Positions 1 through 5,674 of a stretch of 7,528 nt of DNA are shown piece after piece; position 1 is the stretch's first letter; the number at the start of each line of letters is the position of its first letter. A model generated the notes under the pieces. The model was not told the DNA's origin. It saw only the letters and a list, made by a program, of their open reading frames with translations, and searched no databases. The position numbers were made by a program, and so were the translations under genes. The DNA comes from Bacillota bacterium (GTDB taxonomy: Bacteria > Bacillota > Dethiobacteria > DTU022). The DNA lies in contig JAAZHP010000122.1 of NCBI GenBank assembly GCA_012510625.1, forward strand, positions 1-7,528, read 5' to 3'.

Positions 1-187
1 GGATACTCCCGCCTATATGGCCGATGCGGCGGCCATTATCCCGCCGCAAATCATCGACCAGCAGACGCTGGATGTGGACACGAAGACCGGGGCCACTGAA
101 AGCAGTGAAGGGCTTGTGGAGGCTGTTCTCGATGCATTAACCCGGGCCCTGAACCCGGAAGAAGGTGGTGAAAGCGATGAAGAATAG
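1..187 (+). CDS. rnfG: RnfG, C-terminal fragment (FMN-carrying subunit of Rnf complex)
   Basis: Partial gene: the frame is open from base 2 (first full codon GAT) to TAG at 185-187, giving 61 visible residues. RnfG is the extracytoplasmic, membrane-anchored subunit that carries covalently bound FMN in the Rnf ferredoxin:NAD+ oxidoreductase. The fragment contains D-T-K-T-G-A-T (bases 77-97), matching the Dxx(S/T)GAT flavinylation motif; by family knowledge FMN is joined through phosphate to the last Thr, codon 95-97. The following E-S-S and the helix GLVEAVLDALTRAL match the usual end of the FMN-binding domain. The protein ends in an acidic tail (EEGGESDEE). Order confirms the call: rnfG precedes rnfE in clostridial rnfCDGEAB operons. 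The 3' end overlaps rnfE by 11 bases, implying translational coupling. A stand-alone FMN-binding-domain protein is the alternative, unlikely in this context. Confidence 0.87.
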   Translation, partial: DTPAYMADAAAIIPPQIIDQQTLDVDTKTGATESSEGLVEAVLDALTRALNPEEGGESDEE

Positions 188-797
188 CTATCTGGCAGAT
201 ATTACCCGGGGGATTTTTCAAGAGAATCCCACATTCCGGCTGGTGCTGGGGATGTGCCCCACCCTCGCCGTTACCGTTCTGCTTAAAAACGGGCTGGGGA
301 TGGGGTTGGCGGTGGTAGCGGTGCTGACCTGTTCCAACTTGGTCATATCCAGCCTGCGCCGCTTCATCCCGGAGCAGGTCCGGATCCCCTGCTACATCGT
401 GATCATCGCCACTTTCGTGACGATTGTTGAAATGGTGCTGCAGGCTTTTGTCCCCACCCTTTACGCCGCCCTCGGGGTGTTTGTTCCACTGATCGTGGTC
501 AACTGCATCATTCTCGGCCGGGCCGAGGCTTTCGCCGGCAAGCAGCCGGTGCTGCGCTCGCTCTGCGACGGGATCGGCAGCGGCCTGGGCTTTACCCTGG
601 GGCTGCTCCTGCTCTCCCTGGTGCGGGAGATATTCGGCAACGGCACTATCCTGGCCGAGACGAACTATGCCGTGCAGCTGTTTGGACTCAATTTTGAGCC
701 CATGCGGCTTTTTGCCCAGCCTGCCGGGGCCTTTATTGCCCTGGGCCTGCTGCTGGCGCTGACCAATATGATCTTTAAACGGTTGCAGATCGATTAA
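177..797 (+). CDS. rnfE: RnfE, membrane subunit of Rnf electron transport complex
   Basis: Integral membrane subunit (206 residues, normal for the family) with about six hydrophobic helices; paralogue of RnfA. In Rnf/Nqr complexes RnfA and RnfE together hold a [2Fe-2S] cluster inside the membrane through conserved Cys residues. The two expected positions are visible: C27 in NPTFRLVLGMCPTLAVT, and C110 in PLIVVNC. The N-terminal ENP followed by LGxCPxLAVT is the family signature. Start choice: ATG at 177 has AAGGTGG (162-168) eight bases upstream and gives the expected N-terminus MKNSYLADITRGIF. GTG codons at 165 and 168 are in frame but overlap that Shine-Dalgarno site and are less likely. 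The gene overlaps rnfG by 11 bases and is followed after 28 bases by rnfA. Two extra Cys (52, 72) lie outside the cluster motifs. Confidence 0.94.
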   Translation: MKNSYLADITRGIFQENPTFRLVLGMCPTLAVTVLLKNGLGMGLAVVAVLTCSNLVISSLRRFIPEQVRIPCYIVIIATFVTIVEMVLQAFVPTLYAALGVFVPLIVVNCIILGRAEAFAGKQPVLRSLCDGIGSGLGFTLGLLLLSLVREIFGNGTILAETNYAVQLFGLNFEPMRLFAQPAGAFIALGLLLALTNMIFKRLQID

Positions 798-825
798 ACC
801 CGGTTGAAATTTATGGAGGACAATC

Positions 826-1407
826 ATGGAAAAACTTATTTCAATTCTATTTATCTATATCCTGGTGGACAATTTTGTCCTGCAGCGTTTTTTCGGGATC
901 TGTCCTTTCCTCGGTGTTTCTCGAAAAATGGAGACCGCCATGGGAATGGGCATGGCTGTTGTTTTTGTCATTACCATTTCCACGCTGGTGACCTGGTTGA
1001 TCCATTATCAGATCCTCGTGCCGCTGGAGCTTGAGTTTCTGCAGCTGGTCACCTTTATCCTGGTCATTGCCGGCATGGTACAGCTGGTGGAAACATTCCT
1101 GCGTAAGGCCAGTCCAACCCTTTACCAGGGTCTGGGGATCTACCTTCCCCTGATCACGACCAACTGTGCCGTCCTGGCGGTGGCGCTGCTGGCGGTACGG
1201 CAGGGATTCACACTCCTGGAGTCGGTAATTTTTGGCATCGCCGCTTCACTTGGCTTCTGGATGGCCCTGGTAATCATGTCCGGAATCAGGGAACGGCTGG
1301 AGCTGGCCCGGGTTCCTGCGCCGCTGCGGGGAACGGCAATCACCTTAATTACCGCGGGTATTCTTTCGCTGGCCTTTATGGGGTTCAGAGGCATGTTAAC
1401 CCTTTAA
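826..1407 (+). CDS. rnfA: RnfA, membrane subunit of Rnf electron transport complex
   Basis: 193 residues, the usual RnfA length, with about six transmembrane helices and opposite predicted topology to its paralogue RnfE. Family signatures are the N-terminal LVDNFVLQRFFGICPFLGVS (Cys26) and PLITTNCAVL (Cys114); these are the expected ligands for the intramembrane [2Fe-2S] cluster shared with RnfE. GMGMAVVFVIT here aligns with GMGLAVVAVLT in RnfE, showing the duplication. The C-terminal GIRERLELARVPAPLRGTAI loop followed by a final helix ending GFRGM is also typical. The start is well fixed: TGGAGGA at 814-820 sits five bases before ATG 826. It is co-directional with rnfE (28-base gap) and rnfB (64-base gap). 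Nothing unusual. Confidence 0.97.
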   Translation: MEKLISILFIYILVDNFVLQRFFGICPFLGVSRKMETAMGMGMAVVFVITISTLVTWLIHYQILVPLELEFLQLVTFILVIAGMVQLVETFLRKASPTLYQGLGIYLPLITTNCAVLAVALLAVRQGFTLLESVIFGIAASLGFWMALVIMSGIRERLELARVPAPLRGTAITLITAGILSLAFMGFRGMLTL

Positions 1408-1471
1408 TTGTAATAGATCTATGTAGTTGTCAAGGGAACAGGATTTATTTTTTACAGCGAGGTGAAAACCA

Positions 1472-2311
1472 TTGGAAATCTTATATGCTGTCGCCACCCT
1501 GGGAGGCGTGGGCGCAATCCTGGGCATTTTCCTGGGGGCAGCGGCGCATTTTTTTGCCGTAGCCTCGGATCCCCGCGTGGAAGCGATCCGCGAAGCGCTG
1601 CCCGGCGCCAACTGCGGCGCCTGCGGCTACGCCGGGTGTAATAAATTTGCCGAAGCGGTTGTCGAAGGAGATGCGCCGGTGAACGGCTGCATCCCCGGCG
1701 GAAGCATGACCGCCGAAGCCATAGCGGCAATTATGGGGCAGGAAGCAGTTGCGGTAAATCCGATGGTGGCTGCGGTTTTCTGCCGCGGCGACCGGCATCG
1801 CTCGAGAGATTTCTTTTTATATGACGGTATCTCTGATTGTGCCTATGCCCAGCAGTATCACGGCGGTTCCAAGGCCTGCCCTTACGGCTGCCTGGGCCTG
1901 GGCAACTGTGTGCGGGCCTGCCCTTTTGAAGCGATTTCGATGGGTCCGGATGGATTGCCCCTCGTTGACGAGGAGAGGTGCATTGGCTGCGGCCTCTGCC
2001 GCGATGCCTGCCCGCGCAGCATCATTCGCCTAATACCGAAAGGTGACCGGGGGCACCTGGTCTGGTGCAGTTCACAAGATCGCGGGAAAAGGGTGAGCGA
2101 GGCCTGCGATGTGGGATGTACCGGCTGTAAAGCCTGCATCAGGGCCTGCCCCCGGGAGGCCATCATCATGGAAGATAATCTTGCCGTAATCGATCTCGAA
2201 AAATGCGACGACTGCGGCCTCTGCGTGGAGAAATGCCGCTTTAATGCCATTCATCCCCGCCGGGAAAGGAGCAAAGAGGAGGCCGCCTCGCCGGAAGCTG
2301 CCACGGCCTGA
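1472..2311 (+). CDS. rnfB: RnfB, multi-cluster iron-sulfur subunit of Rnf complex
   Basis: RnfB receives electrons from reduced ferredoxin at the cytoplasmic face. 279 residues, the long clostridial type. Layout: hydrophobic N-terminal anchor (about 5-31); Fes-type [4Fe-4S] site C48-x2-C51-x4-C56-x16-C73; scattered conserved Cys 104, 123, 136 and 140; a ferredoxin-like C140-x5-C146-x3-C150-P that lacks one standard Cys, as in relatives I know; then full ferredoxin sites C170/173/176/180, C216/219/222/226 and C245/248/251/255. The last is followed by Arg instead of Pro. The start is TTG at 1472, supported by GAGGTGA (1459-1465) six bases upstream; there is no better in-frame start and the N-terminal helix begins directly. 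The tail (after about residue 262) is charged and low complexity. It is the last rnf gene; a palindromic repeat begins four bases after its stop. Confidence 0.96.
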   Translation: MEILYAVATLGGVGAILGIFLGAAAHFFAVASDPRVEAIREALPGANCGACGYAGCNKFAEAVVEGDAPVNGCIPGGSMTAEAIAAIMGQEAVAVNPMVAAVFCRGDRHRSRDFFLYDGISDCAYAQQYHGGSKACPYGCLGLGNCVRACPFEAISMGPDGLPLVDEERCIGCGLCRDACPRSIIRLIPKGDRGHLVWCSSQDRGKRVSEACDVGCTGCKACIRACPREAIIMEDNLAVIDLEKCDDCGLCVEKCRFNAIHPRRERSKEEAASPEAATA

Positions 2312-2315
2312 TCTC

Positions 2316-2348
2316 GTGGGACAACGGGGACGTACCTGTTTGTCCCAC
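2316..2348. repeat. GGGGACGTACC-type palindromic repeat after rnfB
   Basis: Nine perfect base pairs, GTGGGACAA (2316-2324) with TTGTCCCAC (2340-2348). A bulged T (2339) and a short inner stem (CGGG 2325-2328 with CCTG 2335-2338, one G-T pair) close a six-base loop. It starts four bases after the rnfB stop. No T-run follows, so it is not a classical intrinsic terminator, though the hairpin could protect the rnf mRNA 3' end. From memory, GGGACAAAC-AGGTACGTCCCC-like palindromes are dispersed in many anaerobic Gram-positive genomes; copy number here cannot be seen from one window. Confidence 0.65.
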
Positions 2349-2370
2349 ATTTGCTTTAATGCTGGCAGGC

Positions 2371-2395
2371 GGAGGGGCGAGGCATGCCTTCGCCC
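2371..2395 (+). repeat. REP-like palindrome with 5' GGAG (copy 1)
   Basis: GGAG (2371-2374) is followed by GGGCG (2375-2379), the palindrome AGGCATGCCT (2380-2389), a bulged T and CGCCC (2391-2395), forming a GC-rich imperfect hairpin. A GTAG or GGAG tetranucleotide at the 5' foot of such a hairpin is the reported hallmark of REP elements mobilised by RAYT (TnpA-REP, Y1 tyrosine) transposases. No transposase gene lies in the window. The call rests on structure and on the paired copy at 2476-2499. Confidence 0.55.
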
Positions 2396-2475
2396 GCCGG
2401 TGGGGAAGGACTTTTGCGTGGTAGAAGCCTTTTGTTTCTAAACTCGTCATTTGTATTGTTTTCCGGTACCGATTC

Positions 2476-2499
2476 GGGCTGCTCATGAGCTGCCCCTAC
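2476..2499 (-). repeat. REP-like palindrome with 5' GTAG (copy 2, inverted)
   Basis: On the minus strand the order is GTAG (complement of 2496-2499), GGGC, then the perfect palindrome GCTCATGAGC (2481-2490) with one mismatch on the stem, then GCCC. The framework (G-T/G-AG, GGGC, palindrome, GCCC) is the same as copy 1 while the palindrome core differs, as in related REP variants. The two copies face each other about 80 bases apart, a BIME-like inverted pair. The 2396-2475 spacer shows only the short palindrome CGGTACCG (2464-2471) and no gene. Confidence 0.55.
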
Positions 2500-2506
2500 A
2501 ACCCTA

Positions 2507-2520
2507 ACTTCTCACTTCTC
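2507..2520. repeat. Tandem heptamer ACTTCTC x2
   Basis: ACTTCTC is repeated exactly at 2507-2513 and 2514-2520, next to the GTAG foot of REP copy 2. On the minus strand it reads as a purine-rich GAGAAGT doublet. Only two units are present, so it may be chance or the edge of a dispersed repeat unit. Confidence 0.35.
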
Positions 2521-2532
2521 AATTATTTCCCC

Positions 2533-2561
2533 TGTTAATTCTAGGGCAACGGTGTTATATT
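2533..2561 (+). promoter_or_regulatory. Candidate extended -10 promoter for apbE
   Basis: TGT-TATATT (2553-2561) fits an extended -10 (TGn plus a five-of-six match to TATAAT). The hexamer 17 bases upstream, TGTTAA (2533-2538), is a poor -35, which extended -10 promoters tolerate. It would start transcription near 2568, leaving a leader of about 36 bases before the apbE TTG. It lies after the repeat block, so apbE could be expressed separately from rnf. Confidence 0.4.
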
Positions 2562-2580
2562 TAAGGCTGAGATGTTCTAC

Positions 2581-2590
2581 CCTGTACAGG
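2581..2590. promoter_or_regulatory. Perfect palindrome CCTGTACAGG before apbE RBS
   Basis: A ten-base perfect inverted repeat sits directly before the apbE Shine-Dalgarno site (AAGGGGAG, 2591-2598) and about 20 bases after the -10 candidate. It has the position of an operator. The adjacent CCCT (2580-2583) could also pair with AGGGG of the Shine-Dalgarno site in mRNA. No regulator family can be assigned. Confidence 0.3.
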
Positions 2591-2603
2591 AAGGGGAGAA
2601 GCT

Positions 2604-3701
2604 TTGAACCGGCAGTATACCCATAAAGGAAGAGGACAAGAGAAGCCTGTTTTTCCACGAAAAAAACTTTCTTTTCTGGCCGTCATGCTTATTCTTATTG
2701 GCATTGCCGCCGGAACTGCTGCTATAGCCCTGATCTTATCCCGCGGCAATTCTGCAGAAAAACTTTTCTCTTACCAGCAGCTGCTCATGGATACCGATGT
2801 GAGCCTCCAGCTTTACAGCGGCAGCTCCAGGGAAGCTGAAGAGGTAAAAGAGGATCTGTTTAAGGAAATGAGCCGCCTGGAGCTGCTTTTAAGCTGCACG
2901 GAAAGCTCCAGCGAGGTAACAATAATTAACCGCGCCGCCGGGGAGGGCCCGGTCCAGGTCGGCCCGGAGACGGCGGAGGTAATCGAAAAGGCGATCCATT
3001 ATGCCAGGCTGAGCGAAGGGGCTTTTGATCCGACCATTGGTCCCCTGCTCGATATATGGGGTTTCCGGGGCGAGGCCAACCGTGTGCCGGAGCCTGTTGA
3101 AATTGAAGCGGCTGCAGCTCTGGTCGATTACAGCCTGATGGAGAATGACTATGCCGCAGGGAAGGTTTTTCTTCCCAGTTCCGGCATGGCGCTGGATCTT
3201 GGAGGCATTGCCAAGGGCTATATTGTTGACCGGGGGCTGGAGCTGCTGGCCCGCTCCGGAATTGGACATGCCCTGCTCAACGCGGGGGGCGATATTGGCA
3301 TACTTGGACCCAAGCCGGACGGGTCGCCATGGCGGATCGGGGTGAAGCACCCCCGCCGCGACGACGAATTGATTGCCGTGATCTCTTGGCTGAAAAAGGG
3401 AGCGGTAGTCACTTCAGGGGATTACGAGCGCTTTTTTGAAGAGGACGGAGAGCGCTACCACCATATTCTCGACCCCCGGACCGGCTACCCGGCCCGCAAC
3501 CTGCTCAGCGCCACCGTTGTAGCCCCGACGGCGATTGAGGCTGACGCCCTTTCAACAGCCCTTTTTGTAATGGGACCGCAGCGCGGCCTGGAGCTGGTGG
3601 AGAGTCTTCCCGGTGTTGAGGCCATCCTGGTGACACCGCAGCTCGAGCTGCTCATCTCAAGCGGGCTGCAGGATTGCGTGGAGCTGCCCGGTGAGAGTTG
3701 A
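2604..3701 (+). CDS. apbE: ApbE-family FMN transferase, membrane-anchored
   Basis: Mg2+-dependent flavin transferase that uses FAD to attach FMN to Thr/Ser of target proteins outside the cytoplasm. 365 residues. The basic N-terminus plus a single hydrophobic helix (about 22-46) anchors it with the catalytic domain outside. No lipobox Cys is present, unlike many ApbE lipoproteins. Family motifs in order: MDTDVSLQLY (62-71), FDPTIGPLLDIWGF (141-154), LDLGGIAKGY (197-206), LNAGGDIG (225-232), TSGDYERF (270-277), HHILDPRTGYP (286-296) and ADALSTALF (313-321) with the metal-binding Asp314. The start is TTG 2604 with AAGGGGAG five bases upstream; no ATG fits as well. The likely substrate is RnfG (motif at 77-97) and probably RnfD, encoded upstream of this window. 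The gene is separated from rnfB by a 292-base repeat-containing spacer. Confidence 0.95.
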   Translation: MNRQYTHKGRGQEKPVFPRKKLSFLAVMLILIGIAAGTAAIALILSRGNSAEKLFSYQQLLMDTDVSLQLYSGSSREAEEVKEDLFKEMSRLELLLSCTESSSEVTIINRAAGEGPVQVGPETAEVIEKAIHYARLSEGAFDPTIGPLLDIWGFRGEANRVPEPVEIEAAAALVDYSLMENDYAAGKVFLPSSGMALDLGGIAKGYIVDRGLELLARSGIGHALLNAGGDIGILGPKPDGSPWRIGVKHPRRDDELIAVISWLKKGAVVTSGDYERFFEEDGERYHHILDPRTGYPARNLLSATVVAPTAIEADALSTALFVMGPQRGLELVESLPGVEAILVTPQLELLISSGLQDCVELPGES

Positions 3702-3705
3702 ACAC

Positions 3706-3740
3706 GGCCGATGCGGGCGGCGTTCAGCGGCTCTTTTTTT
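3706..3740 (+). terminator. Candidate Rho-independent terminator after apbE
   Basis: It starts five bases after the apbE stop. GCCG (3707-3710) pairs with CGGC (3728-3731), and ATGC (3711-3714) pairs with GCGT (3720-3723) with one wobble, around a GGGCG loop and a four-base bulge. T-C and then seven T (3734-3740) follow. The stem is imperfect, so strength is uncertain, but the T-run directly after a GC-rich hairpin at a gene end supports the call. Confidence 0.5.
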
Positions 3741-3805
3741 AACATCCCGTGATTTTATGAGAGGAAATGCCGCTTTTGTGGATAATTTAATTAAGGGGAG
3801 TATAA

Positions 3806-4351
3806 ATGAGGCGCAACCTTATTGAGGCAACCCACCTGGCGGTGCTGGTTTCTATCGCCGTGGTAATCCATACCGTCGAGGCGGCGCTGCCGCTGCCCAT
3901 GCCTGTCCCCGGAGTGCGCCTGGGGCTGGCCAATATGATTACCCTTCTGACCATTGTTCTCTACGGAGCGCGCAGCGGCCTGCTGGTAGCGGTGCTGCGG
4001 TCGGTCATCGGCAGCCTCATCGGAGGGACTTTTTTAGGTTTCGGCTTCTGGTTGAGCCTGGCCGGAGGAGTGGCCTGCACCGCGGTAATGTCCCTGGCGG
4101 CAATGATGATGCGCAAGGGATATCTCAGTCTTGTTTCGGTCAGTGTGCTCGGGGCGGCGGCGCACAACCTGGTCCAGCTTGCTGTTGCCGGCGCCATTAT
4201 CGGAAGTGCGGCCCTGCTGCGGGGTTACTTTCCCCTGCTCCTGCTGCTGGCCGTGCCCACAGGTGTTTTTACCGGCCTGGCTGCTTATTATCTCGAAGGT
4301 GTGACCAGGCGCGCGCTAGGCCATGCCGGCGGGCCGGGTGTGGACGGATGA
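3806..4351 (+). CDS. Gx transporter family membrane protein (Hpre_diP_synt_I type)
   Basis: 181 residues, very hydrophobic, with five or six transmembrane helices. Features of the family often labelled heptaprenyl diphosphate synthase component I: PMPVPGVRLGLANMITLL near residues 31-48, a conserved Arg helix (AVLRSVIGSLIGGTFLGFGF), SLAGGVACTAVM, and the HNLVQLAVAG helix. The enzyme label is doubtful: no Asp-rich prenyl-binding motif is present and the fold looks like a small transporter or ECF-S-type protein. As I recall, relatives are found beside ApbE genes, sometimes with a NusG-domain-II protein, and EetB of the flavin-based electron transfer locus of Listeria belongs here; no NusG-II gene is present. 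ATG 3806 has AAGGGGAG (3793-3800) five bases upstream. The stop overlaps the maf start (ATGA). Substrate unknown. Confidence 0.82.
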   Translation: MRRNLIEATHLAVLVSIAVVIHTVEAALPLPMPVPGVRLGLANMITLLTIVLYGARSGLLVAVLRSVIGSLIGGTFLGFGFWLSLAGGVACTAVMSLAAMMMRKGYLSLVSVSVLGAAAHNLVQLAVAGAIIGSAALLRGYFPLLLLLAVPTGVFTGLAAYYLEGVTRRALGHAGGPGVDG

Positions 4352-4935
4352 AGCTAATCCTCGCCTCAGCTTCTCCGCGCCGGGCGGCGCTGCTCAGGCA
4401 GGCCGGGATTCCCCATAGCGTCATCCTAAGCGATCTGCAGGAGGAAGAGAGGCCGGAATCTTTAAACCCGGCTGAAACGGCGCTCTACCTTGCCTTGCAG
4501 AAAGCGCGGCGGGTCTCCGCCGGTCTTCAGGAAGGGCTCGTTCTCGGCGCCGATACGGTTGTCTGTCACCGGGGAGAGATCCTGGGCAAACCCGCGGACC
4601 GGGGCGAAGCCCGCCGGATGCTGCGCCGCCTGAGCGGCGAGCGGCACAGCGTGATAACCGGGCTGGCCCTGGTTGATGCGAAAACGAAGAGAGAGGAAAG
4701 CGCTTATACTGAAACCCGTGTCTGGATGCGGGTTCTGGGGGATGAGCTGATTGACGCTTACGTGGCTACCGGCGAACCGATGGATAAAGCCGGCGCCTAC
4801 GCCATCCAAGGCAAAGCAGCTCTCTTTGTAGAAAGAATTGAGGGATGTTACTTTAACGTGGTCGGACTGCCTCTGTACCAGCTCTCTCTACTTCTTTCCC
4901 GCATGGAGATAAAACCATGGTCCGGATGGAGGTAA
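4348..4935 (+). CDS. maf: Maf nucleoside triphosphate pyrophosphatase
   Basis: Cytoplasmic house-cleaning enzyme that hydrolyses non-canonical or specific nucleoside triphosphates to monophosphate and pyrophosphate; in Bacillus it is linked to septum formation. 195 residues, usual length. Motifs: N-terminal substrate loop SASPRR (7-12), catalytic GADTVV (67-72, Asp69), GKPADRGEARRMLRRLSGERHSVITG (80-105) and GEPMDKAGAYAIQG (142-155), then NVVGLPL (170-176). The DKAGxYxIQG form suggests the dTTP/UTP-specific YhdE subtype rather than the YceF (m7GTP) subtype; this is inference from motif memory. ATG 4348 overlaps the stop of the upstream membrane gene in ATGA, so translation is probably coupled. 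The last codons (GG-AGG, 4928-4932) supply the ribosome binding site of radC. Confidence 0.95.
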   Translation: MKLILASASPRRAALLRQAGIPHSVILSDLQEEERPESLNPAETALYLALQKARRVSAGLQEGLVLGADTVVCHRGEILGKPADRGEARRMLRRLSGERHSVITGLALVDAKTKREESAYTETRVWMRVLGDELIDAYVATGEPMDKAGAYAIQGKAALFVERIEGCYFNVVGLPLYQLSLLLSRMEIKPWSGWR

Positions 4936-4939
4936 AGCA

Positions 4940-5632
4940 ATGACAGGGGAGTACCGGTTGCTGATCAGGGATTTGCCTGCAGAAGAGCGGCCGCGGGAAA
5001 AGATGCGCGCGCTTGGCGCGGAAGCTCTTTCCAACGCCGAGCTGCTGGCCATCCTGCTGCGCACAGGCAGCAACAAGGAGTCGGCGGTGCAGCTGGCGGC
5101 TAAGCTGCTTTCCCGCAGCGGCGGGCTGCGAGCCCTGCCGGATTTGTCGTTGGAGGAGATGGAGGAGATCAAGGGGTTGGGACCGGCCAAGGCCATCCAG
5201 GTAAAGGCGGCTCTGGAGCTGGGGCGGCGGCTGGCCACGCTGCCGCCGGAGGAGGCCGAGAGTATTACCAGTCCCCAGCGGGCGGCGGCGCTTTTCATGG
5301 AGCAGCTGCGGTACAAAAAGAGAGAGCATTTTATGATCCTGCTTCTCAATACAAAAAATCATGTTATTTCTAAGGAAGAGATCTCCGTCGGCAGCCTTAA
5401 TGCCTCAATTGTGCATCCCCGGGAAATATTTAAAATCCCGCTGCGCAAAAGCGCCGCTTCGGTAATTTTGGTGCACAATCATCCCAGCGGCGATCCCTCG
5501 CCCAGCCAGGAAGACCTGGAGGTGACCAGGCGCCTGGTGGAGGCGGGAAATATCCTGGGAATCGCCGTGCGGGATCATATCGTCATCGGTGACGGCTGCT
5601 ACTTCAGTTTCAAAGAGAAAGGGCTGCTTTAG
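4940..5632 (+). CDS. radC: RadC family JAB-domain protein
   Basis: 230 residues, full length. The N-terminal helical region contains a helix-hairpin-helix-like stretch (LSLEEMEEIKGLGPAKAIQV, about 69-88). The C-terminal JAB/MPN domain shows the complete JAMM metal signature: Glu129 (KREH) and H179-x-H181-P-S-G-D-x7-D192, where HxHx10D coordinates zinc. The early DNA-repair role assigned to radC is not well supported and the biochemical role in the cell is unsettled; the intact metal site suggests a metalloprotease or related hydrolase. ATG 4940 lies seven bases after GGAGG at 4928-4932, inside the maf end, with four bases between the genes. The maf-radC-mreB order is conserved in Firmicutes. 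After its stop the gene density breaks for 160 bases. Confidence 0.94.
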   Translation: MTGEYRLLIRDLPAEERPREKMRALGAEALSNAELLAILLRTGSNKESAVQLAAKLLSRSGGLRALPDLSLEEMEEIKGLGPAKAIQVKAALELGRRLATLPPEEAESITSPQRAAALFMEQLRYKKREHFMILLLNTKNHVISKEEISVGSLNASIVHPREIFKIPLRKSAASVILVHNHPSGDPSPSQEDLEVTRRLVEAGNILGIAVRDHIVIGDGCYFSFKEKGLL

Positions 5633-5674
5633 TTGACATAAATTGTTAGGAAGGAGGGGAAAATATCAGGAGTA

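Noticed and set aside
51..827. Minus-strand open frame of 258 codons opposite rnfG-rnfE
   Set aside because: It mirrors rnfE, has low-complexity Gln/His-rich translation and no family features.
1427..1455. Possible rnfB promoter (TTGTCA at 1427-1432)
   Set aside because: No -10 lies at acceptable spacing; the T-rich stretch 1446-1453 is too close. The 64-base gap also holds the palindrome ATAGATCTAT (1413-1422), too short to call.
2396..2475. Possible riboswitch or small RNA between the two REP copies
   Set aside because: No known aptamer consensus and only the short palindrome CGGTACCG (2464-2471); more simply spacer DNA of a REP pair.
2241..2486. Short open frames on both strands across the rnfB end and the repeat block
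   Set aside because: They run from inside rnfB through palindromic repeats, have no plausible product and no well-placed Shine-Dalgarno site.
3767..3790. Seven-codon frame ATG...TAA before the Gx-family gene
   Set aside because: The GAGAGG stretch is only two bases from the ATG, and there is nothing to support translation.
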